Shown here piece by piece: positions 34,541 to 47,384 of a stretch of 64,000 nt of DNA. The stretch covers positions 83,845,501-83,909,500 of the forward strand of contig CM066731.1 of assembly GCA_033961575.1 (NCBI GenBank), in the 5' to 3' direction. The notes below the pieces were generated by a model that had not been told where the DNA came from, did not search any database, and was given only the letters and a program-made list of their open reading frames with translations. The DNA is from Aselliscus stoliczkanus. Taxonomy: Eukaryota; Chordata; Mammalia; Chiroptera; Hipposideridae. Position 1 is the stretch's first letter. The number at the start of each line of letters is the position of its first letter. Position numbers and translations under genes: made by a program.

Positions 34541-35359
34541 GAAAGAAACTTTATTGCAGAATTCCTACTTCCAGTCAAGATGGCAGAGTAAGTAAATGCT
34601 GTGCTTGCCTCTTCCCATGACCACATCAAAATTACAACTAAATTGTAGAAAAACCACTTTGACAACCACCTGAAGTCTAGTTGAACAGAAGAACTCCTTT
34701 ATAAGTAAGGAGATAAAGAAGAAGGCACGTTGATACTGGTAGGAGTGGTTAATATACAAAACAGTCTGGTCTCACACTCACATGTGGCAATAAAGAATCA
34801 GGAGGGAAATCTCAGCTGTAGAGGTGCACAGGCAGCTACCATCTGCAGATCATTTTGTACCTCCTTCCAGGTGGCCCCGAGGCAGGCACAGACAGTGGCT
34901 GACATTGGCCTGTACTGGAACCCCTCCCAAGAGACACCAGGACCAACACATGCAATGGCTGACTCCAGATGACACCAGAATACCACCCCATTAGCTCCAA
35001 AAATGACATATTCAAAGGGTAGACACAGCATACACCAAAGCACCAATAAAGCAAATCCTGCTCTGTGGGGTCAGCCCCCATACAATGGCTTATCCACTGT
35101 AGTCACAGCCAGTCCTCATAGCTTGTCACCCTGAAGGTTCATCCTACCCACTGACATGACAACAGCAACCAAGGCTCAACTACAATAGGAGGGAAGACAC
35201 AACCTACACAAGGACCACACCTGGAGCACCCAGCTCAGGTGACCAGGGAGTCTGCACCACTAGGCCCACAAGACACCTACTACATAAAGCCACCCTGCCA
35301 AGACCTGAAGATGTAGCAGATCTACTAATACATTAAAACAAACACAAGGAGGCAGCCAA

Positions 35360-36110
35360 AATGGGGAGACAAAGAAACATGTCCTAAATGAAAGAATGAG
35401 ACAAAACTGCAGAAACAGGAGGCAAGCTATCTACAAAATAGAGTTCAAAACAGTGGTTATAAGGATGCTAAATGAATTTAGGGGTTAGAATAGATAAACT
35501 AAGTGAGAACTTACACAAAGATATAGAAACCATAAAAGAGAACCAAAAAATAAAGAATACAATAGCTGAAATGAAGAATACATCAGATGGAATTAATAGC
35601 AGATCAGATGAAGCAGAGAATCAAATTAGTGATTTTGAAGACAAGATAGTGGAAAACACCAAATCAGAACAGCAAAATGAAAAAATTAAAACAACAACAA
35701 CAACAACAAAAACGAGGACAGTTTAAGTAACCTCTGAAAAAACATCAAATATAACAACATTGCATCAACTCAAGGGATTGAAAACCTATTTGAAAAAGTA
35801 ATCACTGAAAACCTCCCTAACCTGGCAAAGAAAATAGACATACAAGTCTGCAGAGAGTTCCAAATAAGATGAACCCAAAGAGGCCCAAATCAGAACACAT
35901 CATAATTAAAAGGCCAAAGGTTAAACACAAAGAGAGAATCTTAAGAGCAGCAAGAGAAAAGCAGTTACTTACCTACGAGGGAGCTCCAATAAGACTGTCA
36001 GTTGATTTCTCAACTGAAACTTTTTAGGCATGAAGGGACTGGCATGAAATACTGGCAAGAGATAAAAAGCAAAGACCTACAACCAAGATTACTGTACCCA
36101 GCAAAGCTAT
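35360..36110 (+). pseudogene. L1 ORF1 remnant
   Basis: The longest surviving frame (35,472-35,726) encodes a heptad-rich, charged stretch (LSENLHKDIETIKENQKI, SDFEDKIVEN), the coiled-coil of ORF1p, the L1 RNA chaperone. An ACAACA microsatellite (about 35,690-35,710) and frameshifts follow. Homology to the second half continues in other frames ('aggcccaaatcagaacacatcataattaaaaggccaaagg'). Confidence 0.8.
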
Positions 36111-36203
36111 CATTTAGAATTGAAGGACAGATAAAGAGCTTCACAGGCAAGTAAAAGCTAAATAAGTCCATCACACCAAATCAGTATTACAGGAAATGTT
36201 AAA

Positions 36204-36323
36204 TATTTCTCTAATAAAGTTATATATATGAATATATGAAATTATTGCAAAGAAAAAATTCTCTATTTCTCTAATAAAATTATATATATGAATATATGAA
36301 AATATTGCAAAGAAAAAATTCTC
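36204..36323 (+). repeat. 60-bp tandem duplication in L1 spacer
   Basis: Unit 1 is 36204-36263 and unit 2 is 36264-36323. Each starts tatttctctaataaa and ends gcaaagaaaaaattctc. They differ at only a few positions. The other long L1 in this window lacks the duplication. Confidence 0.93.
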
Positions 36324-36735
36324 ACTAACAAAGGCAAACACATGATAAAAGTAGTGGATCAACCAACACTAAAGCTAGTACAATGGTTAAAAGGCAAAAG
36401 TAGGAAGATCATGTATAGTTATAATACTAAATTACAGGATAAACACAAACACACAGAGAGAAGAAGTAAAACAAAGACATAAATGTGGAAGGGGTGAGTA
36501 AAAATGGTAGTGATTTTAAGATGTGTTTGAACTTAAGCAACCTTAAAATAAGACTTCTATAAACATAGCTTGGTATACATGAAGCTTATGGTATATCTAA
36601 GAGAGATATACAAGTAACAAAATGAAAGGTATCCAAATACAAGATTATAGAAAAATCATCAATATAGAAGAGAAGAGAGCCTGAGAATAAAAAAGTAACA
36701 GAGAAGAACTACTAAAACAATTAGAAAACAGTAAA

Positions 36736-39700
36736 ATGGCAATAACTACATACCTATCAATAATTACTTTAAATGTAAATAGATTAAATGCTCCATTCAA
36801 AAGACATATGGATAAATGGCAAAAGACAAAAGCTAATGGATAAGAAGACAAGACCCATACATATGCCACCTACCAGAGATCCACTTCAGATCGAAAGATA
36901 CACATAGAATGAAACTAAAGAGATAAAAAAAGATATTCCACGCAAATGCAAATGCAAAAAAGCTAAAGGAGCAATAGTTATCTCACACAAGATAAACTTT
37001 AAAACAAAGGCTATAACAAGACACAAAGAGGGATATTTCATGATGATAAAGGAATCAATTTAATAAGAGGATATAACCCTTATAAACATTTATGCACCTA
37101 CCATAGGTACACCTAAATATATAAAGCAAATATTAACAGACACGAAGAGAGAGGTTGAAAGTAATACAATAATAGTAGGAGTATTTAACACCCTCTTGAC
37201 ATCAATGGCTAAATAATCCAGACAGAAAATCAACAAGGAAACAGAGGCTTTAAATGACAAAACTAGACTAGATGAATTTAATTGATATTTTTAGGACATT
37301 TCACCTCAAAGGAGCAGAATATACTTTTTTTTTTAAGCACACATTGAATATTTTCCAGGATAGACCACATGTTGGGTGACAAAACACGTCTCAATGAATT
37401 TAAAAAGACTGAAGTTATATCAAGTATCTTCTCTGATCACAATTGTATAAAACTAGAGATCAATTACAAGAAGAAAACTAAAAAACACATAAACACATTG
37501 AGGCTAAATAGCATACTACTAAACAATGAATGGGTTAACAAAGAGATCAGGAAAAAAATCAAAAGATACCTTGAGACAAATGAAAATGAAAACACAATGA
37601 CCCCAAATCTATGAGACACAGCCAAAAGAGTCCTAACAGGGAAATTCATAGCAATACTGGCCTACCTGAAGAAACAAGAAAAATCTCAAATAAACTTTAC
37701 ACCTAAAGGAACTAGAAACAAAAAGAACAAGTAAAATCCAAAGTGAGCCAAAGGAAGGAAATAATAAAGATCAGAGTGGAAATAAATAGTTTAAAAATAA
37801 AACACAAAAGGTCAATTAAAGCAACAGCTAGTTCTCTGAAAAGATAAACAAAGTTGATAAATTTTTAATCAGGCTCATTAAGAAAAATATGAGAGGTAAC
37901 AAAAACATAAAATAAAAAAATGAAAGCGAAGAAGTGACAACTGACACCACAGAAATACAAAGAATTATAAGAAAACACTATGAACAATTATATACTAACA
38001 CACTGTACAACCTGGAAGAATGGATAAATTCCTAGAGACATAGAATCTTCTAAGACTAAATCAAGAAGAAACAGAAAATCTGAACATACTGATAACTACT
38101 AATGAGACTGAATCACTAATCCAGAAACTCCCAACGAACAGAAGTCCTGGAACAGATGGCTTCACAAGTAAATTTTACCAAATATTCAAAGAAGAATTAA
38201 CACCCATTTTTCTCAAACTATTCCAAAAAATGAAAAGGAGGAAAGGCTTCCAAATTCGTTTTAAGAGGACACCATTATACTGATTCCAAAACCAGATAAA
38301 CACAGTACAAAAAAAAGAAAAATATAGGCCATATGATATCCCTGACGAACATAGATGCAAAAATCCTCAACAAAATATTAGCAAACTGAATTCTGCAATA
38401 GATTTTAAAAAATCATATACCACAATCAAGTGGAATTGATTCCTGGGATGCAAGGTTGGTTCAATATCCTCAAATCAATTAATGTCATGCACAACACAAA
38501 CAAAATAAAATATAAAAATCCTATTGTCATGTCAGTAGGTGCAGAAAAAGCATTTGACAAAATCCAGCATTCATTTGATAAAAACTCTCAGCCAAGTGGG
38601 AATAGATGGAACATACCTCAACATAACAAAGGCCATATATGACAAACTCACAACTGAAGTCATACTCAACCAGGACAGCTAAAAGCATTTTCCTTAAGAT
38701 CAAAAATAATACAAGAATTCCACTTTTACTACTTTTATTCAACATAGTATTGGAAGTCCTAGCCACAGAAATCAGACAAGCAAAAGAAATAAAAGACATC
38801 CAAATGGGAAAGGAAGAAAAAAACTGTCATTATTTGCATATGACATAATACTATATAGAGAGAACCTGAAAGATTACACCAAAAAACCATTAGAACTGAC
38901 AAATGAACTCAGTGAAGTACCAGGACACAAAGTTAATATTCAGAAATCAGTTGCATTTTTATACACCAATAACAATCAGAAAGAGAAATTAGAAAACAAT
39001 TCCATTATAATTGCATCAAAAAAAATAAAATAAAATACATAGGAATAAATTTAACCAAGAGGTAAAAGACTCAGAAAATTATAAGATATTGAAGACAGAA
39101 ATTGAAGAAGATACGAATAAATGGAAGTGTACACCATGTTCATGGGTAAGAATAAACATCATTAAAATGTCCATGCTCCCCTAAAGCAATCTATAGATTC
39201 AATGCAATCCCTATCAAAATACCAATGGCATTTTTCACAGAACTAGACAAATAGTCCTAAAATTTATTTGAACCCACAAAAGACCCTATTTGGCCAAAAA
39301 CATCTTGAAAAAGGAAAATAAAGTTGGAGGTATCATGCTACAAAATATCAAACTATACTAACAGGCTATTGTACTCAAAACAGCATGGTACTGGCATAAA
39401 AGTAAACACACATCAGTGGAATAGAATAGAAAACCCAGAAATAAAGTCATGCCTATATTATCAATTAACCTATTACAAAGAAGGCAAGGAGATACAATGA
39501 GTAAAGATAGTCTATTCGATAAATTGTGTTGGAAAAACTGGACAGATACAAGCAAAAAAAAAAACACCAAAAAACAAAAACTAGACCACTTTATTACACC
39601 ATACACAAGAATAAACTCAAAATGGATTATAGACTTAAATGTAGTCTCCAGAACCATAAAACCCCTAGAAGAAAACATACACAGTAAACTCTCTGGCATT

Positions 39701-40484
39701 GCTCTTATTGTAATATTTTGTCTGATATATCTCCTCGGGCAAGGGAAACAAAAGAAAAAAAATAAACAAATGGCACTACATCAAGCTAAAAAGTATTTGC
39801 ACAGCAATGGAAACCATCAACAAAACAAAGAGAACCTACTGAATGGGAGAAGATATTCACCAATGATACATCTGATAAGGGGTTAATATCCAAAGTTTAT
39901 ACAGAACTCACACAACTCAACATCAAAAATCCCAAAAAGTCCAATTAACAAATGGGCAGAGAACCTGAATACTTTCTCCAAAGAGGACATACAGATGGCA
40001 AACCTCACCCGTGTCACAATGGCTATCATCAATAACTCAACAAACAAGTGTTGGTGAGGAAGTGGAGAAAAGGGAGCCCTTGTGTACTGTTGGTGGGATT
40101 GCAGATTAGTGCAGTCACTATGGAAAAGAGGATGAAGTTTCCTCGATTAAAACTAGAACTACTTTTTCACTTGGCAATTCCTCTTGTGGGTATTTATCCA
40201 AGGAATCCAAAACACTAATTTGAAAAGATATATGCACCCCTATGTTCCTTGCAGCATTATTTACAATAGCCAAAATATGGAAGCAACCCAAATACCCATC
40301 AGCAGATGATTGGATAAAGAAGAGGTGGTACATATATAAAATGGAATATTACTCAGTCATAAAAAAGAATGGAATCTTACCATTTGCAACAACATGGATG
40401 GACCTAAAGGGTATTATGCTAAGTGAAATAAGTCAGACAAAGAAAGAAAAATACCATATGATTTCACTTATATGTGGAACCTAA
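36736..40484 (+). pseudogene. L1 ORF2 remnant (EN-RT, inactivated)
   Basis: The start codon context encodes MAITTYLSIITLNVNRLNAP, the usual endonuclease N-terminus. The endonuclease C-terminal SDHN motif is present near 37,430. In the reverse transcriptase, GMQGWFNI is at about 38,445. The motif A aspartate is replaced by glycine ([15 protein letters not shown] codon 38538-38540). The catalytic FADD motif reads FAYD (38833-38844). The C-terminus (ALFTIAKIWKQPKYPSADDW) is at 40,242-40,484. Multiple stops and frameshifts also interrupt the frame. Both catalytic lesions alone would abolish polymerase activity according to what is known of the family. Confidence 0.9.
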
Positions 40485-40839
40485 AGAACAAAATTAATGA
40501 ACAAACAAAACAGAGACAGACTCATAGATAAAGAGAACAAACTGATGGTTACCAGATGGGAGGGGAGGTTGGGGTTCTGTGAAAAAGATGAAGGGATTAA
40601 GAAATACAAATTGGTAGTTACAAATAGTCCCAGGGATATAAAGTACAACATAGGGAATATAGTCAATAATATTGTAATAACTACATATAGTGCCAGTGGG
40701 TAGTAGACTTATTGGGGATCACCTCATAAGTTAAATAAATGTCTAACCACTATGCTGTACACCTGAAATTAATATAATATTGAATGTCAACTGTAATTGA
40801 AAAAAAATTTAATTTCAAAAAAGAAAGGAACTTTATTGC

Positions 40840-41580
40840 TTTTTAACGCCTTTCAGAAATTACCATAAAACTAATTGGACTCAGATCCCCATCCTAACTA
40901 TCACTGTTCACACATAAAATAGTGTTTTTCATATCTCAAGTCTGAAATCATGTTATCTGTTGTAGACAATTTTAGTGGAACAGACTGCAAAGAACCCTAG
41001 AAATGTTAATTCTGTTACATCTGACATATTGAGAATTTTTGGTATTCAACCCAAGCTTTGACTTTTCCTTGCAATTTTCAAAATGCACAGCCTCATGCCC
41101 TCTTTCAAAAGCTCTAGTATTATTCAGAAGCAATTACGAAGAAAAACGAAATTACTTTTCGTCATTCTATCTATTCAGGGCCTTGGAAATGCAGACTGAC
41201 AATGAGCTGACAATTATTTTCAATTCACTTTCAGTTAATTTCACTATAAATTGAGCCTGAGGACTGCTGACAAATAAAATATATTATTCATCTGAAAACA
41301 TTCTCTTTGGGGCTACAGATCTTCAATCTATTTCATTAGTGATCACGATCAAACTAAGTTGAGAATTGATTTATGCAATAGTTATTCCTGCGCAATAATT
41401 AATTAAGAAAATAATACTTTGAAAAGGAGCAGTTTCTAAAGCTCTTTGATAAAATAGAAATCTTTTAAAATAATTATGAGGCAGTGTTCCTAAGGGAGTA
41501 GGTATGCATTGCCTTTGCCTATTTGCACATGTCACTAGGCTTAAATCACAGTGAGGAAAAGCTCGTTGAATCTCAATTCA
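40840..41580. other. Intergenic, nothing recognised
   Basis: Non-repetitive AT-rich sequence without gene-like features. Several TAATTA-like cores (gcaataattaattaag). Confidence 0.45.
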
Positions 41581-41584
41581 GTTC

Positions 41585-42360
41585 ACCTAACAATTTTTTA
41601 GTATGTACTACATTCCAGGCACTATGTACTAAGTCTATGAGTGCTGCAGAAATGGAGCATCCTCAGTGAGTTCACATGGGTAGGTAACCATTAACTGTCC
41701 CAAATATGCTACAATAGATATAATAGCAAAGTGGTTTTCTAATCATAGCGGCTCCCCAATGAATGCTCCTTGAAGCATTTATTGGGGGAATGCTTCAAGG
41801 GGAGAAAGTAGCATTGGAACTGGTCTTAAGACAGCGGGCACATTTTCAGTTGGCTGAGATGAAGGGCTGTGGGCTGGAGGGAATGGAAGCACAATTCCAG
41901 GCAAAGAGAATAGTATAAACAATTGCAAAAAATGAGGAAAAGTCCAGCTGGGTTTGAGAAGAGGTCAGAAATCTAGGGTGGCTGTGAGAGATTAGGAGAG
42001 GAAGATGTGTTGGGACTAGATTGTGAAGGGGAGACTTAAAGTCTTCAGACAATCTTTAATAAGTTGGTTTTTAAATAAGGGGTCTGTGTTGTTCAAATCA
42101 TTAATGTGGTAGCAGTGCCAAAGGAGTACTGGAAGATATTGTAAGTGTTCTGGTGAGAGGCAATAAAAAGATGTGGAAGAGGAATAAAGGATGCAAGAAG
42201 GAACAGAACTTGTGAATCATTTAGCTCATCCCCTGGAGGTCAAGACACATTGAGTTCAGAGGCTGGAAAGATCTATGGGAGATGACATTGCGGAGATTGT
42301 GTGCAAAAGATAGTGAGGAAAATAAAGTCCGAATTAAGTGCTAAAGTCTTGAATTAGGTG
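41585..42360 (+). mobile_element. L2 LINE, long fragment
   Basis: 'tactacattccaggcactatgtactaagtc' begins L2 3' text. The following 600 bp keep the L2 order ('tggaagcacaattccaggcaaagagaatag', 'gggtggctgtgagagatt', 'agggg.gacttaaagtcttcagacaatc', 'gaggtcaagacacattgag'). Confidence 0.6.
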
Positions 42361-42399
42361 GGAGTGTCTTAGAAGGAAATAGAGGAGGAGGATGTTTCT

Positions 42400-43000
42400 T
42401 CACTCTTTGGTTCATTTATTCAAAACCTATTCCACTGGGCACTGGGAAAACATACCAATAAGACACATTAAATCAGCAGCTTTGATCAAAGGGGAAACTT
42501 ACTGTCCTCAGGCAGGGAAAGGTTTCAAAGTTAGTTAACAGAACTGAAGAGTGGTAAGACATGGAATTCAGAATAATGTGTGCAGGTTAAAAAGAACTTG
42601 TAGAGAAATGGAGTAAAAAATACTGCTACAACTCCAGCTTCATGTCACTTTTCCAGGCAGGAAAACAAGAACAGAAAAGAACAAGAAATGTGTATGCTGT
42701 GTCTTACCGATTTTGAAGGATTTTTCTTAGAAAACATCCATTTGCATTTTATTCTCAGAAGTGGGTAGGTCACATGTCTACTGGCAATCTACATGGCAAG
42801 CTGGGAAACATAGCATCTAACTGAGCACATTTTTATGCCAAACAGGTTCTGCTAAAAAGGAAGCAAGGAAGAATGTACATTGTATAGACAACTAGTAAGT
42901 ACATTTTGCATATTTAAACATATTTTTATTCTATCTTCCTGGTTGTTTAAAATCTTACTACAGTAGAGAATTCTAGGTTAAAATACTTTTTCTTTAGAAT
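42400..43000. other. Intergenic, nothing recognised
   Basis: No gene or nameable repeat. Confidence 0.45.
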
Positions 43001-43350
43001 TTTTAATGCACTGCTGTTCTAACTTCTGGTGTTACTCTTGAGAAATGTCATTCTGATTTTCATTTCTTTATTGTGTGACCTGGTCTTTCTCTGTAAAATC
43101 TTAGCATCTTCTCTTTATCTCTAGTGCTCTAAAATGTCATTATGTATTTTGATGTGAATCAGTTTTCCATTCATTATGTATGGCATTTGAAGGGTCTTTA
43201 CAATTTGGACACTCCTTTATTATTTCTTTGAAAATTTCCTCCCCTATTGTCTTCTATTGGATGTCTAACCTCCTGGACGTTTCCTTGGCTCTATCCTCCA
43301 ATTCTATTCAATTTTTAATTTCAGCTATCATTTTTTAAATTTCTAAGAGC
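43000..43350. mobile_element. Possible very old LINE fragment
   Basis: T-rich wording such as 'cttcttctgtgac.tggtctttctctg' and 'aatttcctcccctattgtcttctattggatgtctaacctcctgg' is reminiscent of the antisense 5' end of old L1/HAL1 elements. Weak assignment. Confidence 0.25.
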
Positions 43351-43371
43351 TCAATTTTTAATATTCTAATT

Positions 43372-43393
43372 ATTATTAATTATAATTAATAAT
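43372..43393. repeat. Perfect 22-bp A/T palindrome
   Basis: attattaattataattaata plus at reads identically on both strands. It lies within 60 bp of pure A/T-rich sequence ending 'ctataattataattatgtaatt'. Confidence 0.95.
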
Positions 43394-43429
43394 TATCTAT
43401 AATTATAATTATGTAATTATAGTAAACAA

Positions 43430-45585
43430 GTCTGTTAAGTGAGATTTTTAAAAACAAATTTGGACTTCTGGCTAAAGTTCAAAGCCCAGAATATAATGTA
43501 GTACCATATTCTAAAAGAAAATGCTAGACTATTCAAACAGGACTTACTACAAGACAGTAAGACAAGTCCTGTGCCCTTAGCTCACTTCCCATCTCTAGCC
43601 CATATAGAAAGATAAATAAATACAGAAATAAATTAAATAATTTTTTTGAAAGCCTAGAGATTCTCCAGAATCTGTAATTTTTTTAAATTTTATTTTGAAG
43701 AGTTACATGTGAAAGTTCGAACATTTAAAATGGATGCTTCTCTCCACCCCTTGGACCAAGAAAGGGGAGGCTTCGTGACACATACTCAAAACCATGGGAT
43801 TCACTGCCATGGGTGGAAACCAATATCTCATCCCCCAGCCAGATTCTGCTGAGCTGCAGAAGCCTGTGGGCCTGACCTATGCTGCAACCTGGGCCAATGT
43901 GGAGTGGCAAAGAGATTAGTGCCTTCTAATCATGTGAGGCTACATGGAGATGCCTGTGTAGAACAAAGAAGGGACTAGAGTGGGAATGGTCTAAACTTCC
44001 ATTGTTATATTGGACAGAGATTCATGAGTCTTCCCAAGAACTAAGTAGACCCAGCAAAGTAAGAGTGAACTTGCAAGAACCTCACCCAAGAGTTCTACAT
44101 CAGCACAATGGTCTTGTATCGAGAATAGGTGGAAGGAGAATTAAGGGAACATGAGGCATCCTGCATGGTGCTTCCTCTAGTGAAGTATGGAGAGAAAAGT
44201 GCAAGCTCCAGTCCCACAAGACAGTAGGCAAGAAACAAAAATCCTTCAAAACTACCTCCACCTGAAAGGGTCAGGTTTGGGATGCCTGCCACACAGAGGC
44301 ATCAATGCTAGGTCCAACAGCCCAATCAAATATAATTTTTCTCTCCTCTTCTAATTCCAGTTTCCCTTGGGCATGACACTGGGGGTAGGGCAGAAGCACC
44401 AGTTAGTGAATAGGGTAAGAAGTGAGGTGAGAGAAAGAGAAACAAACCATGAACCCCCAATTCCATTTTGCAAAATTTAAGGTCAGACCCAATCTAGGAA
44501 GAGGGGGAAGGTATGAACTGGATGAAAGATTATAGACTAGATTAGACTGGACTTTTCTGAAAAGGAGACTATTATAATCTAAAAAAGTACCTAAAAGAGT
44601 CTTAGAATCTGTGCAAGGTATCATCCAGGTGTGGGGGAAAGAAAATCTAACAGGGCAACTTTAAAGAAGATGGCTGGGAAGAAAACCAGCCAGCTTTCTG
44701 ATTGCATCTTATCAAGTATAACCAATTTAATAAGCTAGTTATAATAGCATTTTTGTTTCTTCTTCCATTCTCTTTGTCCTTATAGAATCATAACTTTTCC
44801 ATCATTTTATTTGGATTTCAGGATGGACACATATGTTTAGTCCCTTTTTTAACCACAAGTCAATGCAACTATACTTTTTTGTACCAAGAGCTCCTTTTCC
44901 AGGAAAGACTAAGTAGACCTATTGATATTCAAAATGAGAAATCAACAGATGACAGGATAGTCACAATTTCCACTTAAATATTGAGCATATTCCACTTACA
45001 TAAGCTTACTTAAGAGAAAAATTATAACTTATAGTTACCATTTGAACTTGTCTAAAAAGATAATCATTGACTTTCACATCTACCACCTTGTGGTCACTCA
45101 GATGCACACATTTTGCTAATATTGCCACATTTTACCCCTTCTCACCCATTCACCCATCCATCCATTGATCCACCCACCCATCCATGGTGTAGTTGTTTGA
45201 GGCAGGCTCTGAGCATGCAGATGAACAGTACACACACAGCCTTTGTCCTTCCTTGAAAAACTGACAATCTGGGGAGAAAAACATGTTTTGTTTTGCTTTT
45301 TGAGGGAGATTTGTAAGAGCTCCGAGGTCAAGTCTGTGTTTTCAATCTGTTGTTTTTTTTCCTTCAACTGGCTTCTTCCCTGTAATTTAATAAAAGGTAC
45401 TTAAATCTTTGTCATCTTAAAAAGAAAAAAATCCAAAGAAACAAACTCCCCATCAACCATTCTGCCCTCACCATCTTCTTTCTTTCCTGCAATTCATAGT
45501 CAAGTTTCCCCTTGACTATTAGCAGTCTATACCTTCTGTCCCTTTTTTCTTGCCTCTAATTCATTTTAGAGGTAGTTTTTCTTTA
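43430..45585. other. Intergenic, nothing firmly recognised
   Basis: The interval has moderate GC at 43.7-44.3 kb with a diverged, possibly repeat-derived block that I cannot name. A CCAT-rich stretch occurs at about 45,142-45,185. No coding evidence. Confidence 0.4.
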
Positions 45586-45589
45586 TTTC

Positions 45590-45911
45590 ATTTCAACATA
45601 GTTTTTATTATAAAATAATTAAAATATGCAGGAAATAAGACTATTATAATTACTCATCTTTTTATCACCATCATTATCAAATATTGACATTATATCAAAA
45701 TTGCATTAGATTTTGTTTCTAATAAAACATTACAGATATAGTTAATGTTCTCGGGTTCTCCTTCCTGCTCCCTTCCCAAAGAAAACCACAAATCATGAGC
45801 ATAATTCCCATGCATGCTTTCACATATTTACTACAAATTTATGTATCCATAAGCATTGAATATTATTTTGAACATAAGCATATCAAATCATTATGAATGT
45901 TGCTTTTCTTC
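45590..45911 (-). mobile_element. Older L1-type fragment, left of L1 insertion
   Basis: 'tttcaacatagtttttattataaaataattaaaatatgc...gagcataattcccatgcatgctttcac' has the look of an old antisense L1 tail. Similar text resumes at 49,642-49,840 beyond the younger L1, so the younger copy probably inserted into it. Confidence 0.4.
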
Positions 45912-47384
45912 AAAATTCAACTTTAGATTTCCAATCAAGATGGCAGAGTAAGTAAATGCTGTGCTCACATATTCTCAGGACCACATCAATTACAACTAAA
46001 CTCCAGAACAACCATCATTGAGAATCACCTGAAGTCTAGTCGAACCAAAACCCTACAACTGGACATACAGAAGAAGCTACCTAAAGACTGATAAGAGCAG
46101 TAGAGATACGGAATAGACTGGTCCCACAACTGCGCGAGAACATTAAAAACTGGGAGGGATATCTTGGTGGTAGAGGTCTTCCCAAGAGGAGAAAGAGGTG
46201 CAAGCCACACACCAGGCTCCCCAGCCCAGGGTTCTAGGGCTGGGGAGAGAAGTCCCCATAACTTCTGGTTGTGAAAACCAGCAGAGATTGTGGCTGAATG
46301 AGACAGAGGGTGGCTACAATCCTAGGAACTCCTCTTTAAGGGCCTGTGCATGGACTTACTTGCTGACAGACTCACTCACTCTGAGCTCCAGTGCTAGGGC
46401 AGCAGCTTGAAAGGTGCCGGAGACATACGGGGAGAAACTGAATTGTCTAGCTTCAGGGTGAGAACTGGAGGATCAACTATCTCCCAGAGAGAGGGGCTGG
46501 TGGAAGCTATTGTTTCTTTGTTGAGCTCTCCCTCTCCCTGTGTGAGACTCCATCCAACTGTCTATCACTTTTTGTCTGCCCTGCCCTAGTGATTCCCTGA
46601 GACCCCACCCCACCCAACTCTCAGACACACCCAAGCCACTTTCAGTGGCTTTTCTGTGCAACCTGTCTTAGCTCATTCTTCAGACTTTCATAAAAATCTC
46701 TCAATGGTTCACAAAATCCAAACAACACAGCAGCTGGCTTCAGCATGTCCCATACCTCTGGCTGAGCAGCCCTAAGTCTGGCACTAATTACAGCCAGCCT
46801 TGGTTTGCAAATTGGCCTCTTGAGGCACCACCAAGCCCAATGCAGATGGTGGTCATCTTTGGATTGCTTTGTGGCTCATACCAAATAGTCCCAGGCAGGA
46901 CACAAGTTCAGGCTGCAGCTGAACTTGACCTGTAGTGGGTCCTCTCCCAGAAGACCCCAGGCCTGGAACTCCTGGTGATCAATTTCATACCAAGCCAGAG
47001 CATCACCCAACCACTTCCAAGGGTGGCACACCCAAAGGGCAGACTGGGCAGGCACCAGAGCTCTGCTAAAGTGAACCCTATTCTGTAGGGCAAGCCCTTG
47101 CACCACAGCTCCTCCACTGCAGTCACAGCCAGTCCTCACAACCAATCAGCCTGAGGGCCAATGCCTCCTACTGATGTGCAAACAGCCACCAAGGCTCAAA
47201 TATAACAGGAGGAAACACACAACCCACACAAGGGACACACCTGGAGCACCAAGCTGTGGTAACAAGGGAGACTGTACCACTAGTTCCCACAGGACACCTA
47301 CTACATAAGGCCACTTTACTAAGATCAGGGACATAGTAGTCCTACCTAATACATAAAAACAAACACAAGGAGGCAGCCCAAATG

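Larger units (their letters stand above)
34558..40822 (+). mobile_element. Nearly full-length, inactive L1 (class B tail)
   Basis: The target duplication gaaagaaactttattgc at 34541-34557 recurs as gaaaggaactttattgc at 40823-40839. Inside are, in order, a 5' UTR of about 780 bp starting near 'ccagtcaagatggcagag', a decayed ORF1, and a short inter-ORF spacer with a tandem duplication. ORF2 follows from 36736 to about 40484. The 3' UTR ends 'tgctgtacacctgaaattaat...gtcaactgtaattg' plus an A-rich tail. The total of about 6.26 kb is standard L1 length. Many stops and frameshifts mean it is dead, yet the ends are complete. Confidence 0.95.

Noticed and set aside
34575..34590. GTAAGT at the start of both long L1 5' UTRs as a splice donor
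   Set aside because: Base context before it (gcaga) is weak and no acceptor or transcript evidence is available; likely incidental to the shared L1 5' end.
39358..39886. Overlapping 113-codon (-) and 145-codon (+) frames
   Set aside because: Both fall inside the ORF2 region of the inactive full-length L1.
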